This document shows, in pieces, positions 1 through 5,133 of a stretch of DNA of 9,002 bases (position 1 is its first letter; every line of letters starts with the position of its first letter). Location of the stretch: assembly GCA_902470265.1 (NCBI GenBank), contig CABRFW010000053.1:1-9002 (forward strand), read 5' to 3'. The DNA comes from an uncultured Collinsella sp. GTDB lineage: Bacteria; Actinomycetota; Coriobacteriia; Coriobacteriales; Coriobacteriaceae. The position numbers were made by a program, and so were the translations under genes. The notes below the pieces were generated by a model, which worked only from the letters and a program-made list of their open reading frames with translations, was not told where the DNA came from and ran no database searches.

Positions 1-25
1 GAATCGCAAAGGCCTTCTTTTTCAT
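1..25 (-). CDS. 5' end of a probable lipoprotein gene (partial)
   Basis: Only the first eight codons are inside the window, reading MKKKAFAI on the minus strand. A GAGGA Shine-Dalgarno-like sequence lies about 8 nt upstream of the ATG. The start is almost the same as that of the complete lipoprotein gene next to it (MKKKTLSI, also preceded by a GAGGA-type site and a similar 'accATGaa' context). I infer a second secreted or lipoprotein paralogue in the same orientation. The strong terminator at 160-194 lies between the two genes, so this one probably has its own promoter in 26-159. No function can be given from eight residues. Confidence 0.65.
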
Positions 26-159
26 GGTCGTGTCCTCGATCTGTAATCGTCCATGGATTACCTGCCTTTACTGTACGCGTGGACGGCTCCTTCGGGTGAG
101 CCATGTGTCCCATTCTGAGGGCCGGATTTGCGCCGTTAAGTGGCAATATGTTCGGGCGC

Positions 160-194
160 AAAAGAGGGGAGGGCTGGTGCTGTCGGCCCTCCCC
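160..194 (-). terminator. Rho-independent terminator of the lipoprotein gene
   Basis: A perfect 9-bp inverted repeat (GGGGAGGGC at 166-174 with GCCCTCCCC at 186-194, 11-nt loop) is followed on the minus strand by TCTTTT. It lies about 70 nt downstream of the stop codon of the minus-strand lipoprotein gene. On the plus strand there is no T-run after the stem, so it works in one direction only. Confidence 0.85.
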
Positions 195-263
195 GGGTTG
201 GGCGCCCGTTGTTTTAATGGGGCGCATGTGCGCGGGTGCGCGTAGGCGCGTGCGGGTGTCCCG

Positions 264-863
264 TTACTTGATCTCGATGCTCGAAATCTCGACTTCGCGT
301 GCCTCGGAAACTGCCTCTTCCATGTCATCGGGGAACTCGATGGAGTTGAGGAGTGCCTCGGCTTCTTTCTTGTGCTGGTCGAAGTTCGAGATGAGGACGT
401 AGACGCTTCCCGGCTCAACATCGGTAAAAAGCATGGTTGAGATGCCGCTGTTGTCCTCGTATGTTCCGACGAGCCACGTCCTGCCGTTATACTCGACGGA
501 CCCGCCATCCTTCCACTGGAACGTATCCCCCTTCTTTTCCGCCTGGTCGGCGTGGGATTCCTCGGCCGTCAGCGCTTTTTTCCAAACGGGGATAAAGCGA
601 TCGGCCGAGGCGTTCTCGTCTTCGGGGAAGGTGAGCTGGACCCTGTCGGCATTCTTGCCGGCAGAGTCGCTCACGCCAACGCTCTCGGGCATCTCGACCT
701 TAAACCAGATAAAGTCGGTCTTCTTGGCGACGGGGACCTTTTCCTTGCTCTCGCTCTTGGGGGCGCTGCCGTCGCCCGATGCGCTCCCGCCGCAGCCGAC
801 AAGGGCAAACGCGGCAAAGAGGGCGATGCAAAGGGAAAGGATCGATAGGGTCTTTTTCTTCAT
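264..863 (-). CDS. Putative secreted lipoprotein, function unknown
   Basis: The 199-residue protein starts MKKKTLSILSL, continues with a hydrophobic stretch, and reaches a lipobox LVGC with the lipidated cysteine at position 24. This is a classic type II signal peptide, so the protein is expected to be anchored to the outer face of the cytoplasmic membrane. A short Gly/Ser/Lys/Glu linker (about 25-48) leads into a mixed domain of about 150 residues (FIWFKVEMPESVGV..., WLVGTYEDNSG, VYVLISNFDQHKKEAEALLNSIEF). The frame opens 24 codons further upstream, but the ATG at 863 is preferred: AGGAGG lies just upstream and the signal peptide begins there. I do not recognise the domain. The block ending in LLNSIEF resembles the C-terminal part of many small Gram-positive lipoproteins that resist family assignment. 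It is monocistronic, with its own terminator, next to a second MKKK gene at the window edge. Confidence 0.88.
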   Translation of the reverse strand: MKKKTLSILSLCIALFAAFALVGCGGSASGDGSAPKSESKEKVPVAKKTDFIWFKVEMPESVGVSDSAGKNADRVQLTFPEDENASADRFIPVWKKALTAEESHADQAEKKGDTFQWKDGGSVEYNGRTWLVGTYEDNSGISTMLFTDVEPGSVYVLISNFDQHKKEAEALLNSIEFPDDMEEAVSEAREVEISSIEIK

Positions 864-1133
864 GGTGGCGTCCTCCTTGTCTGCCAGGGACATCGTGTGC
901 CGCGGATCGCTGGGGCGGCGGTTACGCATGCGCATGATGTCTTTGTTTACTGTGCGGTTATTCTTCCATTCGTCGTCCGGTGCCGTGATGAGCTTGCCCC
1001 AACATAGGGCTCCTTACCTATATGTATGCCCCAGTTGCCGCTGCCCGGAAGTCTCGAAAGGTGGGCCATGTGTTCCATGTTTGCGGTGCCGACGCCTATC
1101 GTTCGTCATAGAAATCCGCGATGGCCAGGTGCG

Positions 1134-1162
1134 CTGACGCTTATGTACTTATGGGCTAGACT
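1134..1162 (+). promoter_or_regulatory. Candidate sigma70-type promoter for fchA-folD
   Basis: CTGACG at 1134-1139 (4 of 6 matches to TTGACA) and TAGACT at 1157-1162 (4 of 6 to TATAAT) are 17 bp apart. Transcription would start near 1169, giving a leader of about 70 nt that contains the dyad at 1189-1214. It is assigned by pattern only. Confidence 0.42.
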
Positions 1163-1188
1163 TAGCACCATTAATGTGATCGATGCGG

Positions 1189-1214
1189 TCGGTCGGCGGT
1201 TTCCACCCGACCGA
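1189..1214 (+). promoter_or_regulatory. Leader dyad or hairpin upstream of fchA
   Basis: TCGGTCGG (1189-1196) and CCGACCGA (1207-1214) form a perfect 8-bp inverted repeat with a 10-nt centre. It ends about 26 nt before the start codon and has no T-run, so it is not an intrinsic terminator. It could be an operator for a dimeric regulator or an RNA structure in the leader; the sequence does not tell which. Confidence 0.4.
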
Positions 1215-1240
1215 TGTATATGACTTGAAGGTGCATGCGT

Positions 1241-1873
1241 ATGAGCCAAGAGATGATGGACAAGACCTGCCGCGGGTTTGCCGAGGCGCTTGCCGCGCGC
1301 GAGCCGGTTCCCGGCGGTGGCAGCGCGAGCGCCTTTGTGGGCGCGCTGGGCGCCTCGCTGTGCGGAATGGTTGCCCGCTACGGTGCGACTAATCCCGCGC
1401 TTGCTGATCGTGCGGATGACCTGACGCGCGCGTTTGCCCAGGCTGATGAGCTGGCCCAGGAGCTTGTCGAGTTGGTTTCCGAGGACGTTCGTGCCTACAG
1501 GCGGGTGTCCGCGGCGTACGGTATTCCGCGTGACGATCCGGCTCGAGCGACCGCGATTCAGGATGCGCTGCATGTGGCCGCTATGCCGCCGTATCGCATT
1601 ATGGATGCCTGCGGGCGTGCGCTGGCGCTGCTCGAGGACATGGCCGACAAGGGTTCGCGTCAGCTGCTGTCCGATGTGGCGTGCGGCGCCGTGTTCTGCC
1701 GTGCCGCTATGCAGGGCGCGAGCTTGACGCTCTTTGCGAACACCACGTCTATGAAAGATCGCGTTCGTGCCGAGGAGCTCGAGACGGCGTGTGATGAGCT
1801 GCTCGACACATGGTTGCCGCGCGCCGATGCGCTGGCGCGCCGCGCCGCCGACGCTGCAAGGAAGAGAGGATAG
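1241..1873 (+). CDS. fchA: Cyclodeaminase/cyclohydrolase family protein (FchA-type methenyl-THF cyclohydrolase)
   Basis: The protein has 210 residues, the usual size for free-standing members of the formiminotransferase-cyclodeaminase C-terminal family. The family signature PVPGGGSASA is at residues 22-31. A conserved block, GSRQLLSDVACGAVFCRAAMQ, starts at residue 138 (the SDV motif, Asp145, is the family's conserved segment), and ANTTSMKD matches the usual end of that block. It is mostly helical and cytoplasmic. Family members either deaminate 5-formimino-THF or hydrolyse 5,10-methenyl-THF to 10-formyl-THF. The 2-nt gap to folD, and the missing cyclohydrolase lysine in that FolD, favour the cyclohydrolase role. 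No formiminotransferase domain or histidine-degradation gene is in view. The ATG at 1235 is also possible, but GAAGG at 1227-1231 is only 3 nt from it and 9 nt from the ATG at 1241, so I prefer 1241. Confidence 0.85.
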   Translation: MSQEMMDKTCRGFAEALAAREPVPGGGSASAFVGALGASLCGMVARYGATNPALADRADDLTRAFAQADELAQELVELVSEDVRAYRRVSAAYGIPRDDPARATAIQDALHVAAMPPYRIMDACGRALALLEDMADKGSRQLLSDVACGAVFCRAAMQGASLTLFANTTSMKDRVRAEELETACDELLDTWLPRADALARRAADAARKRG

Positions 1874-1875
1874 CC

Positions 1876-2730
1876 ATGGCTGAGCTACTGAAGGGTGCTC
1901 CTGTTGCTCGCGCGCTGACCGAGGAACTTGCTGTTCGCTGTGCCGCCTTGCGTGAGCGCGGCGTTGTGCCGACGCTCGCCATCGTTCGCGTGGGCGAGCG
2001 CGAGGACGACCTGTCCTACGAGCGCGGTGCCCTCAAGCGCTGCGAGAAGGTTGGCATTGAGGCTCGCCGCGTTTTGCTTCCTGCCGATGTTTCGCAGGAT
2101 GAACTGCTGGCGGCTATTAAGGACATCAATGCCAACCCCGCTGTTCATGGCTGCCTAGTGTTTCGCCCGCTGCCCGCTGGACTTGACGAGGATGCGGCTG
2201 CCGCGGCGCTCGATCCCGCCAAGGATGTTGACTCCATGACGCCGGCCTCGCTGCTTACCACGCTTTCGGGTCGTGGCGAGGGCTTTGCTCCCTGCACGGC
2301 CGAGGCCGTGTTGGCGTTGCTGGACCATTACAGTGTTGAGCTGGATGGGGCCAAGGTTGCGGTCGTCGGTCGGTCTCTGGTGATTGGTCGTCCCGTTGCC
2401 GCCATGCTTACGGCTCGCAATGCCACGGTGACGACGTGTCATACGCATACACGCGATCTTGCTGCCGAGTGCCGTTCTGCCGATATCGTTGTTGCGGCCG
2501 TTGGACGCGCGAGCACGATTGGCGCGGATGCCGTTCGCGAGGGCCAGACGATCATTGATGTTGGCATTAACTGGGACGAGGCCGCTGGCAAGCTGGTCGG
2601 GGACATCGATTTTGATGCTGCGGAGCCGGTCGTTAACGCCATCACGCCCGTGCCGGGCGGCGTGGGGGCTGTGACCACCGCGATTCTCGCCAAACACGTG
2701 ATTGAGGCGGCGGAGCGCGCATCGAAATAG
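1876..2730 (+). CDS. folD: Methylene-THF dehydrogenase (FolD family), probably lacking cyclohydrolase activity
   Basis: This 284-residue cytoplasmic protein is full length for FolD. It keeps the Rossmann motif GRSLVIGRP, the TVTTCHTHT segment, DVGIN, and the C-terminal signature TPVPGGVG. The N-terminal folate site is altered. The tyrosine of the YxxxK motif is present (Tyr48), but the catalytic lysine position (E. coli Lys54) is Ala52. The conserved VQLPLP reads VFRPLP, so the active-site Gln (E. coli Gln98) is Phe96. KDVD (116-119) is kept but is followed by SM instead of GF. In the family, that lysine is needed for the cyclohydrolase half-reaction while the dehydrogenase can work without it. 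I infer a dehydrogenase only, with the upstream FchA completing the step to 10-formyl-THF. The start at 1876 follows GAGAGGA with 5 nt spacing and lies 2 nt after the fchA stop, which suggests translational coupling. Confidence 0.92.
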   Translation: MAELLKGAPVARALTEELAVRCAALRERGVVPTLAIVRVGEREDDLSYERGALKRCEKVGIEARRVLLPADVSQDELLAAIKDINANPAVHGCLVFRPLPAGLDEDAAAAALDPAKDVDSMTPASLLTTLSGRGEGFAPCTAEAVLALLDHYSVELDGAKVAVVGRSLVIGRPVAAMLTARNATVTTCHTHTRDLAAECRSADIVVAAVGRASTIGADAVREGQTIIDVGINWDEAAGKLVGDIDFDAAEPVVNAITPVPGGVGAVTTAILAKHVIEAAERASK

Positions 2731-2767
2731 GCGTTTTGAGCTGTTTGAGGGGGTTAGCTATATACCA

Positions 2768-2999
2768 CGTGGTCAAACAATGCCAAATATGAGTACTGTT
2801 GCCAAGATAGTCACATATGTCTTACGTCTTTTTGGCTTCCTAACGGTATCCATTATCGTTAGGAAGCCTATTTTATTGAACTTATGGGGAATAACGTTGT
2901 CTTGCTTTTGGGCAAATGGGGATTTTCGGCACTCGTTACAGGGAAATTTGCTGCCACTAAATTGGTGACAGTACTCATATTTGGCATTTTTTGACCACG
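2768..2999. mobile_element. MITE-like intergenic element with 38-bp terminal inverted repeats
   Basis: The left end (2768-2805) and the reverse complement of the right end (2962-2999) match at 35 of 38 positions; both begin CGTGGTCAAA and contain TGCCAAATATGAGTACTG. The 232-bp unit is clearly richer in A/T than its neighbours. It carries a central perfect 12-bp inverted repeat (2834-2845 with 2857-2868). It has no transposase. The short open frames crossing it use the repeat ends themselves as codons, so I do not call a gene. No target-site duplication is evident at the edges. It may be a MITE or another dispersed intergenic repeat; only a genome-wide copy count can tell. Confidence 0.75.
2834..2876 (+). 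terminator. Central hairpin of the MITE-like element, possible folD terminator
   Basis: GGCTTCCTAACG (2834-2845) pairs perfectly with CGTTAGGAAGCC (2857-2868) around an 11-nt loop, and TATTTTATT follows on the plus strand. It is the only terminator-like structure between folD and the dipeptidase gene. It may therefore end the folD transcript even though it belongs to the inserted element. The T-tract is interrupted, so efficiency is uncertain. Confidence 0.5.
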
Positions 3000-3072
3000 G
3001 GGGCTGCCGAGGCCGTGGTTTCGCCCTTTTTGCGCCGAAGCGATACACTGTTATCGTTTGATTTCTTCGCTC

Positions 3073-3079
3073 AAGGAGG
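3073..3079 (+). promoter_or_regulatory. Ribosome binding site that fixes the dipeptidase start
   Basis: AAGGAGG at 3073-3079 is a full-strength Shine-Dalgarno sequence. It lies directly against an in-frame ATG at 3080 and 6 nt from the next in-frame ATG at 3086. Only the second has workable spacing, so translation should begin at 3086. Confidence 0.8.
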
Positions 3080-3085
3080 ATGCGC

Positions 3086-4609
3086 ATGCCGTGCACAACG
3101 ATTTTGGTTGGTAAGAACGCGAGCTACGACGGGTCGACGCTGGTCGCCCGCAACGAGGACTCGTCCAACGGGGTGTTTGAGCCCAAGCGCATGCGCGTGG
3201 TGCATCCCGACGAGCAGCCGCGTGTCTACACGAGCGTCCTGAGCCACCTGACCGTTGAGTTGCCCGACAATCCCATGCGCTACACGAGCGTCCCCGACGT
3301 CGTTCCCGGTCACGGTATTTGGGCCGAGGCCGGATTCAACGAGCTCAATGTTGGCATGTCCGCAACCGAGACGCTCACCACCAACGAGCGCGTCCGCGGT
3401 GCCGATCCGCTCGTGGACTATGTGCCCGCCAAGGGCAACGAGGGCGAGGACGGATATGTTCCGGCACAGTCCGGTGGCTTGGGCGAGGAGGACATGGTGA
3501 CCCTGGTGCTGCCGTATGCCAAGTCCGCCCGCGACGGCGTGCGTATCTTGGGCGACCTGCTCGAGCGCTACGGCACCTACGAGAACAACGGTATCGCCTT
3601 TAGCGACGTGGACGAGATCTGGTGGCTCGAGACCATCGGCGGCCACCACTGGATTGCCAAGCGCGTGCCTGACGACGCCTATGTGACCATGCCCAACCAG
3701 CTGGGTATCGACAGCTTTGACCTGGATGACGCCGAGGGCGCCCAGGCCGACCATATGTGCTCCGCCGACCTGCGCGTCTGGATGGCCGAGTGGCATCTGG
3801 ACCTGACGCTGGGCGTCGAGAGCGACGGCCCGGCTGCCGTCTTTAACCCGCGCGAGGCCTTTGGCTCGCACAGCGACAGCGACCATGTCTACAACACGCC
3901 GCGCGCCTGGTACATGCAGCGCTGCCTCAACCCCAGCGACGTGTGGGATGGCCCCGACGCCGACTACACGCCCGAGAGCGACGATATCCCCTGGAGCCGC
4001 GTGCCCGAGCGTAAGGTGACCATCGAGGACATCAAGTACGTGCTTTCGAGCCACTACCAGGGCACGGAGTACGACTGCTACGGCAGCAAGGGCACGCCCG
4101 CTACGCGTGGTGCCTATCGCCCCATCGGCATCAACCGCAACAGCCAGCTTGCCGTGTTGCAGCTGCGCCCCTATGCGCAGCCGGCCTACCGCGCCGTGCA
4201 GTGGATGGCCTTTGGTTCCAACTCGTTTAACGCGCTGGTTCCGCTGTACGCCAACGTCGAGACTATGCCCGAGTACTATGCCGACACGCAGGCTCGCGTG
4301 ACGTCCGAAAACTTCTACTGGGCCAACCGCCTGATCGGCGCGCTGGCTGACGTCCGCTTCCATGAGTGCGGCCGCGCGGTCGAGGATTATCAGGAGAAGA
4401 TCGGTGGCATGGGCCACAAGCAGATCCATGACGTCGACGCTGCCGTAGCCGCTCTGCCCGAGGCCGAGGTGCCTGCCGAGCTTGCACGCGCCAACGAGGC
4501 CTTTGCCGAGCGTGTTCGCGTGGAGACCGATGCTCTGCTGGGCAAGGTGCTCTACACCACGAGCTGCGCCATGAAGAACTCTTTCGCGATGAACGACAAC
4601 GTGAGGTAG
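3086..4609 (+). CDS. pepD: C69 family dipeptidase (PepD-like)
   Basis: The 507-residue protein begins MPCTTILVGKNASYDGS and continues with TLVARNED. This is the hallmark N-terminus of peptidase family C69, an N-terminal-nucleophile fold; Cys3 is the predicted nucleophile. Other family-like blocks are GHGIWAEAGFNELNVGMSATET (about residues 75-96), DVDEIWWLETIGGHHWIAKRVPDD (about 179-202), a long SSHYQGTEYD segment (about 321-330), and QWMAFGSNSFNALVPLYANV. Family members such as Lactobacillus PepD hydrolyse a broad range of dipeptides. There is no signal peptide, so it should act in the cytoplasm on imported or proteolysis-derived dipeptides, in keeping with an amino-acid-fermenting gut anaerobe. 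The length is slightly above the roughly 470 residues of PepD. For Cys to become the N-terminal residue, Met-Pro would have to be removed. The gene appears to stand alone. Confidence 0.93.
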   Translation: MPCTTILVGKNASYDGSTLVARNEDSSNGVFEPKRMRVVHPDEQPRVYTSVLSHLTVELPDNPMRYTSVPDVVPGHGIWAEAGFNELNVGMSATETLTTNERVRGADPLVDYVPAKGNEGEDGYVPAQSGGLGEEDMVTLVLPYAKSARDGVRILGDLLERYGTYENNGIAFSDVDEIWWLETIGGHHWIAKRVPDDAYVTMPNQLGIDSFDLDDAEGAQADHMCSADLRVWMAEWHLDLTLGVESDGPAAVFNPREAFGSHSDSDHVYNTPRAWYMQRCLNPSDVWDGPDADYTPESDDIPWSRVPERKVTIEDIKYVLSSHYQGTEYDCYGSKGTPATRGAYRPIGINRNSQLAVLQLRPYAQPAYRAVQWMAFGSNSFNALVPLYANVETMPEYYADTQARVTSENFYWANRLIGALADVRFHECGRAVEDYQEKIGGMGHKQIHDVDAAVAALPEAEVPAELARANEAFAERVRVETDALLGKVLYTTSCAMKNSFAMNDNVR

Positions 4610-4643
4610 GGATTTCCCGTCGATCGAATAGCGCTAAAACGCT

Positions 4644-4673
4644 TTGTCGCTTTCACTCAATCTTGGGTACAAG
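4644..4673 (+). promoter_or_regulatory. Candidate promoter for the phasin-like/ABC1 kinase operon
   Basis: TTGTCG (4644-4649) and TACAAG (4668-4673), each 4 of 6 matches to consensus, are separated by 18 bp. They sit in the 99-bp gap before the phasin-like gene. A start near 4680 would leave a short leader ahead of the GGAG site at 4699-4702. This is assigned by pattern only. Confidence 0.42.
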
Positions 4674-4708
4674 AACGCCAATGCAGTTGTTTGTGATTGG
4701 AGACAACC

Positions 4709-5125
4709 ATGGTTATGAAACTCGATCAGCTTGTTAACGGCGCCATTAACGTGGGCTTTGGCGCTGCCGCCGTTGCCGTCGAGGGCAGCAAGAAGGTTCT
4801 CGACGACCTCAGTACCAAGGGCGAGCAGGTGCGCAAGGACGCAGGCGCCCCCGATATCGCCCGCAGCGTGTCCGATATGTTCGAGCAGGCTGGTGGCACC
4901 ATCTCCGACCTGACCGAGCGTCTGGGCATGCAGGGCGAGACCGCGGCCCAGCGCGTGCTTGACGAGCTTATCCTTGCCCGCGTCCGCGTCATGACCGCTC
5001 CCGAGCGCACTGCCTTCCTGGCCCATGTGCGCGACATCGTCGATTCGGTCGAGGACAACGTGACCTCGGTGCCCGTCGAGTCCGTTGAGCCCGACGATGC
5101 GAAGGATACCGAAGAGGCCGAGTAG
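4709..5125 (+). CDS. Phasin-like helical protein
   Basis: The protein has 138 residues, starts MVMKLDQLVNGAINVGFGA, and is predicted to be almost entirely amphipathic helix. It contains heptad-like stretches (VEGSKKVLDDLSTKGEQVRKD, then SVSDMFEQAGGTISDLTERLG), a second helical block (AAQRVLDELILARVRVMTAPERTAFLAHVRDIVDSVEDNV), and an acidic tail (about the last 20 residues). The N-terminal pattern of a small hydrophobic patch followed by a KGEQVRKD-type helix resembles phasin/PhaI-like proteins; this is a resemblance, not a proof. There is no signal peptide or membrane span. GGAG at 4699-4702, 6 nt before the ATG at 4709, supports this start; a TTG at 4697 and an ATG at 4715 are alternatives. 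The ABC1 kinase gene starts 8 nt after the stop, so the two are almost certainly cotranscribed. A helper or substrate of that kinase is possible. No PHA genes are visible. Confidence 0.72.
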   Translation: MVMKLDQLVNGAINVGFGAAAVAVEGSKKVLDDLSTKGEQVRKDAGAPDIARSVSDMFEQAGGTISDLTERLGMQGETAAQRVLDELILARVRVMTAPERTAFLAHVRDIVDSVEDNVTSVPVESVEPDDAKDTEEAE

Positions 5126-5133
5126 CAGCGCAG

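Larger units (their letters stand above)
864..1240. other. Divergent intergenic region between the lipoprotein gene and fchA
   Basis: These 377 bases must hold the promoter of the minus-strand lipoprotein gene and that of the plus-strand fchA-folD pair. On the plus side I see one reasonable sigma70-like promoter (1134-1162) and a leader dyad (1189-1214). On the minus side there are several AT-rich stretches (around 945-965 and 1010-1030) but no convincing -35/-10 pair. A 19-nt motif at 1060-1078 recurs near position 95. No coding pattern was seen. Confidence 0.6.

Noticed and set aside
85..102. GGCTC/GAGCC hairpin with a TTCGGG loop
   Set aside because: A 5-bp stem without a T-run, in a GC-rich region; not enough for a terminator or regulatory call.
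433..1137. Plus-strand open frame of 234 codons across the lipoprotein gene
   Set aside because: It overlaps the well-supported minus-strand lipoprotein with lipobox, ribosome site and terminator, and has no plausible ribosome site.
3019..3056. Promoter-like TTTCGC and TACACT, and a CGATA/TATCG dyad before the dipeptidase gene
   Set aside because: The spacing of 19 bp and poor matches make the promoter weak, and the 5-bp dyad is too short to support a site.
2702..3096. Short open frames on both strands across the MITE-like element (plus 2702-2968, minus 2773-3096)
   Set aside because: Their codons include the terminal inverted repeats and the central hairpin, they run into flanking genes, and none has a good ribosome site. 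They may be annotated as hypothetical proteins elsewhere, but I see no support.
3071..4429. Long open frame of about 450 codons antisense to the C69 dipeptidase
   Set aside because: It lies opposite a clear family gene, has a biased composition expected from reading GC-rich codons backwards, and shows no recognisable motif.
4630..4643. AGCG/CGCT stem after the dipeptidase gene as a terminator
   Set aside because: The stem is only 4 bp and the following T-rich stretch is weak; it could not be told from chance.
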